A stretch of DNA of 31,929 nt from a virus: positions 1 through 31,929 of the IMG/VR virus record IMGVR_UViG_3300046514_000370. One strand, given 5' to 3'. Below the pieces are notes generated by a model. That model saw nothing but the letters and a program-made list of their open reading frames with translations. It was not told the DNA's origin and did no database searches. Shown here piece after piece: positions 30,240-31,929 of this stretch. Positions within the stretch are counted from its first letter, which is position 1. Each line of letters begins with the position of its first letter. Made by a program: the position numbers and the translations under genes.

Positions 30240-30772
30240 GCATGTCCCGGCGCTTTGTTGTTTGCGACCAAGGCGCTCATTTGCTTGTGCGTCGGTGGCG
30301 CTAGAATTTTTGGCGCTTCGGCATCTTCGGCCACCGTCTGACGAATGACCGGCGTCAGCGGAATTTCAAAGGCGCGCAATTGGGCCAGCACCGAAGTGAA
30401 CAGGCCCTGCAGTTTGCCGTGCCGCACCACTGCCTCATCGCGTTCCAATTGATAGCCCGTGCAGCGGCTCTTGAGATCGACGATCTCGTTTTGCAGGCCG
30501 ATAATGCAGCGGCTCTTGAGATCGACGATCTCGTTTTGCAGGCCGATAATAGTGTGCTTGGCCTGCGTGCAAAGCTCCATGGCGCGGTCATAGTCGGCCC
30601 GCACATTGTCACGATCTTCCTTGACGGCGGCAAACTCGGCAATGCCGGCCTCGATGGCGGCCTGTGCTTGTGATGAGCGCGGACGGGCCACCGCTGCGAT
30701 CTTGGGAATGTCGGGCATATCATCCCTCCGTATTGCGTTTTTCAGGGATTGCATTCGGCTGGTGACTGACAT
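30236..30772 (-). CDS. Coiled-coil protein with a perfect internal duplication
   Basis: A 178-residue protein. Residues 50-120 form a coiled coil (VKEDRDNVRADYDRAMELC and on), inside which the 15-residue unit IIGLQNEIVDLKSRC occurs twice back to back. The C terminus is proline-rich with PLTPVIRQTVAEDAEAPK. Two starts compete: ATG 30772 with AAGGA 8 bases upstream, and ATG 30718 with a stronger GGAGGG at 30729-30724 and 5-base spacing, which removes the first 18 residues. I kept the longer one because it leaves only 12 bases after the recT gene. Its end overlaps the DpdA-like gene. Function unknown; the place beside RecT suggests a recombination or replication accessory. Confidence 0.6.
   Translation of the reverse strand: MSVTSRMQSLKNAIRRDDMPDIPKIAAVARPRSSQAQAAIEAGIAEFAAVKEDRDNVRADYDRAMELCTQAKHTIIGLQNEIVDLKSRCIIGLQNEIVDLKSRCTGYQLERDEAVVRHGKLQGLFTSVLAQLRAFEIPLTPVIRQTVAEDAEAPKILAPPTHKQMSALVANNKAPGHA
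30461..30550. repeat. Perfect 45-bp tandem duplication
   Basis: Bases 30461-30505 and 30506-30550 are identical. The unit is 45 bp, so it keeps the reading frame and adds 15 residues (two heptads plus one) to the coiled coil. Identity at every base, including silent positions, shows it is recent. Confidence 0.97.
30724..30729 (-). promoter_or_regulatory. Strong Shine-Dalgarno for an alternative start of the coiled-coil protein
   Basis: On the minus strand GGAGGG stands 5 bases before ATG 30718, in frame with the longer start at 30772. It is among the strongest ribosome binding sequences in the window, so the shorter 160-residue product may be the main one. Confidence 0.5.
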
Positions 30773-30784
30773 TGTGCATTTCCT

Positions 30785-31591
30785 TTATGCTTTTTGATTT
30801 TCCAGTTCGTCACTGATCTCGACACCGGGCTGGGCTTTTTCCTCGTCACCGCCGAAGGCATCGAGCGCGTCGACCATGTTGGTGATCGGCTTGATGTCGG
30901 AGGTTGGATTATTTGGTTTGTTGAATTCATACAGATCATCGTCGGCCCGGATCAGGTCATCGAGATCGGATGACATCGGCAGGCGCTTGGCTAAATTTCT
31001 CAGTACTGTTTTTTGCCAAGCTTCCTCGGTCCATTCGGTCCACAGCGGCGAATTTTTTGCGCGCGAGACATTGCGGCGTTTATTGATTTCACTCTCCGAC
31101 ATGACTTCAACCATGATGCCGCCGTCTTTGGTGTTGGCAATTGCATAAGCCTTCACTGGCTTGCCGGTACCATCACCCGGTACATGATTGAGATGCGGTC
31201 CATGCTCGTCTTTGTAATAATGGAACACGTCATTATCTCGCACGATGTCGACATCGATCGATTTGAATTGTCCGCTATTTCTAAATCTTTTGAGCAAACC
31301 ACCGACCATTGGCAGCCATTGCGCCTTGTCCTTGAATGGGACGATGGCACCGTCGCGACCATCCGGGAGCAAGCCATCGGAGGCCGCTCGAAGACAGGCG
31401 TTCCATAGCGATTGCCGATCACATGCCAGCAGATCAGTATTGAGCTGCACGGCTGTCATCACCACGCGGATAAAGCGTTCCGGCGGAATGTGGACCGGCA
31501 GGGCGTTTTTTAGTTCACCGGCGCGGGAGTCGAAGTGTTCGCGCAGGGTAATTAGTGGATGTTTTTGTTTATCGGTCTTGGTGGTGGTCAT
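30785..31591 (-). CDS. recT: RecT-family single-strand annealing protein
   Basis: A 268-residue RecT-type recombinase that pairs complementary single strands in phage recombination. PERFIRVVMTAVQLNTDLL at about residues 34-52 is the usual opening, then LWNACLRAASDGLLPDGRDG, VPFKDKAQWLPMVGGLLKRF (a hallmark block), the KAYAIANTKDGGIMVEVMS segment, and WTEWTEEAWQKTVLRNLAKR-type end. An acidic tail follows (DALDAFGGDEEKAQ). The start ATG 31591 has AGGA close upstream; the frame runs open to 31753 but that part overlaps the neighbouring gene and does not resemble RecT. No matching RecE-type exonuclease is seen; it may lie beyond the right edge. Confidence 0.9.
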   Translation of the reverse strand: MTTTKTDKQKHPLITLREHFDSRAGELKNALPVHIPPERFIRVVMTAVQLNTDLLACDRQSLWNACLRAASDGLLPDGRDGAIVPFKDKAQWLPMVGGLLKRFRNSGQFKSIDVDIVRDNDVFHYYKDEHGPHLNHVPGDGTGKPVKAYAIANTKDGGIMVEVMSESEINKRRNVSRAKNSPLWTEWTEEAWQKTVLRNLAKRLPMSSDLDDLIRADDDLYEFNKPNNPTSDIKPITNMVDALDAFGGDEEKAQPGVEISDELENQKA

Positions 31592-31605
31592 ATTTCCTGC
31601 TCCAT

Positions 31606-31929
31606 TCAGCGGTTGTCCTGCGGGATTGGTGGCTGCGTGGCTGGCTGGCCGCCATTGCCTTGAGTGTAAGTCGAGTTGTAGTAGCCGCGCGGCAGCGGTG
31701 CCGGCTCGCTGACGGTGTTCTCGCCGATGAACTGGCAGCCCTGTTCCCAGCATGAGAACTGCATGAAGCTGGCCGCGTTGGCCTTGTTGTGGATCTTGAC
31801 GAAGCCCGATCCTTGAGCGTCGACAACGATGGTCACGTTTCTCACCGGCACTTTCTGCGCATTGAGCAGCAGCATGTTTGTAGTGCCAGTCTTGCGGCCT
31901 TCGATCAGCACCGCATGGTCGGTCAATGG
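31606..31929 (-). CDS. Small protein with pilus/secretin N-terminal-like motif (5' end cut by window)
   Basis: The frame is open to the window edge (the codon before the TTG at 31926 is CCA), so the start lies outside; 107 residues are visible. HAVLIEGRKTGTTNMLLLN at the visible start fits the 'l.i.Gk..GtTnl...d' motif of the pilus-formation N-terminal domain that precedes secretins such as CpaC. After VTIVVDAQGSGFVKIHNKAN comes a two-Cys block (FMQFSCWEQGCQF) and a Pro/Gln-rich tail. No secretin domain follows, so this is a stand-alone domain. It lies 14 bases upstream of recT on the same strand. Function unknown. Confidence 0.55.
   Translation of the reverse strand, partial: PLTDHAVLIEGRKTGTTNMLLLNAQKVPVRNVTIVVDAQGSGFVKIHNKANAASFMQFSCWEQGCQFIGENTVSEPAPLPRGYYNSTYTQGNGGQPATQPPIPQDNR

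Noticed and set aside
31592-31753. N-terminal extension of recT
   Set aside because: It overlaps the upstream gene, is Arg/His-rich without RecT similarity, and ATG 31591 has its own AGGA.

Overview
The window looks like most of a temperate tailed phage (siphovirus type) or the matching stretch of a prophage. The host is probably an alphaproteobacterium of the Hyphomicrobiales (Rhizobium/Bradyrhizobium-like). That assignment is an inference from the moderately high GC and the general look of the integrase, RecT and small phage proteins; no host gene is present to prove it. The left edge cuts the large terminase gene and the right edge cuts a small gene with a pilus/secretin N-terminal-like motif.

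Layout. 1-579 is the 3' end of the large terminase. 558-1103 is an antisense methyltransferase-like gene. 1116-5772 is the head module: a protease-capsid fusion with a strong internal ribosome binding site, a small protein, the portal, a collagen-like protein and a head-tail connector. The order is unusual because the portal follows the capsid. 5769-9321 is a five-gene insert without structural genes: two MptE/DUF115-like proteins bracketing a GT9-like glycosyltransferase and two SAM methyltransferases, all coupled to the late operon by overlapping start and stop codons. 9323-14754 holds small structural/decoration proteins, a LamG-like lectin fold and a 752-residue protein built from 22-residue repeats. 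14754-20119 is neck and tail: head-tail joining, tail terminator, tail tube, tail chaperone with a probable -1 frame extension, tape measure and a distal tail protein. 20121-25766 is the tail hub, fibre and lectin-like receptor region. 25776-26686 is lysis: a GH19 endolysin and a one-helix membrane protein.

From 26688 to the right edge every gene is on the minus strand and converges on the late operon. Read in the direction of transcription, from the right: a pilus-N-terminal-like protein, RecT, a coiled-coil protein with a perfect 45-bp tandem duplication, a short queuine-transglycosylase-like (DpdA-type) protein, a membrane-anchored Cys/Trp protein, an excisionase-like protein, a tyrosine integrase, two small proteins, then after a 141-bp gap with short direct repeats one more small protein. 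Repressor, replication genes and small terminase are not in the window. No tRNA, rRNA, CRISPR array or insertion sequence was seen, and no stretch over 300 bases lacks a gene.

The parts most worth following up are the glycan-type cassette wired into the late operon, the DpdA-like candidate DNA-base-modifying enzyme, the antisense methyltransferase between terminase and capsid, and the repeat-built protein at 12496-14754. Function calls rest on motifs and gene context read by eye; no database search was possible.
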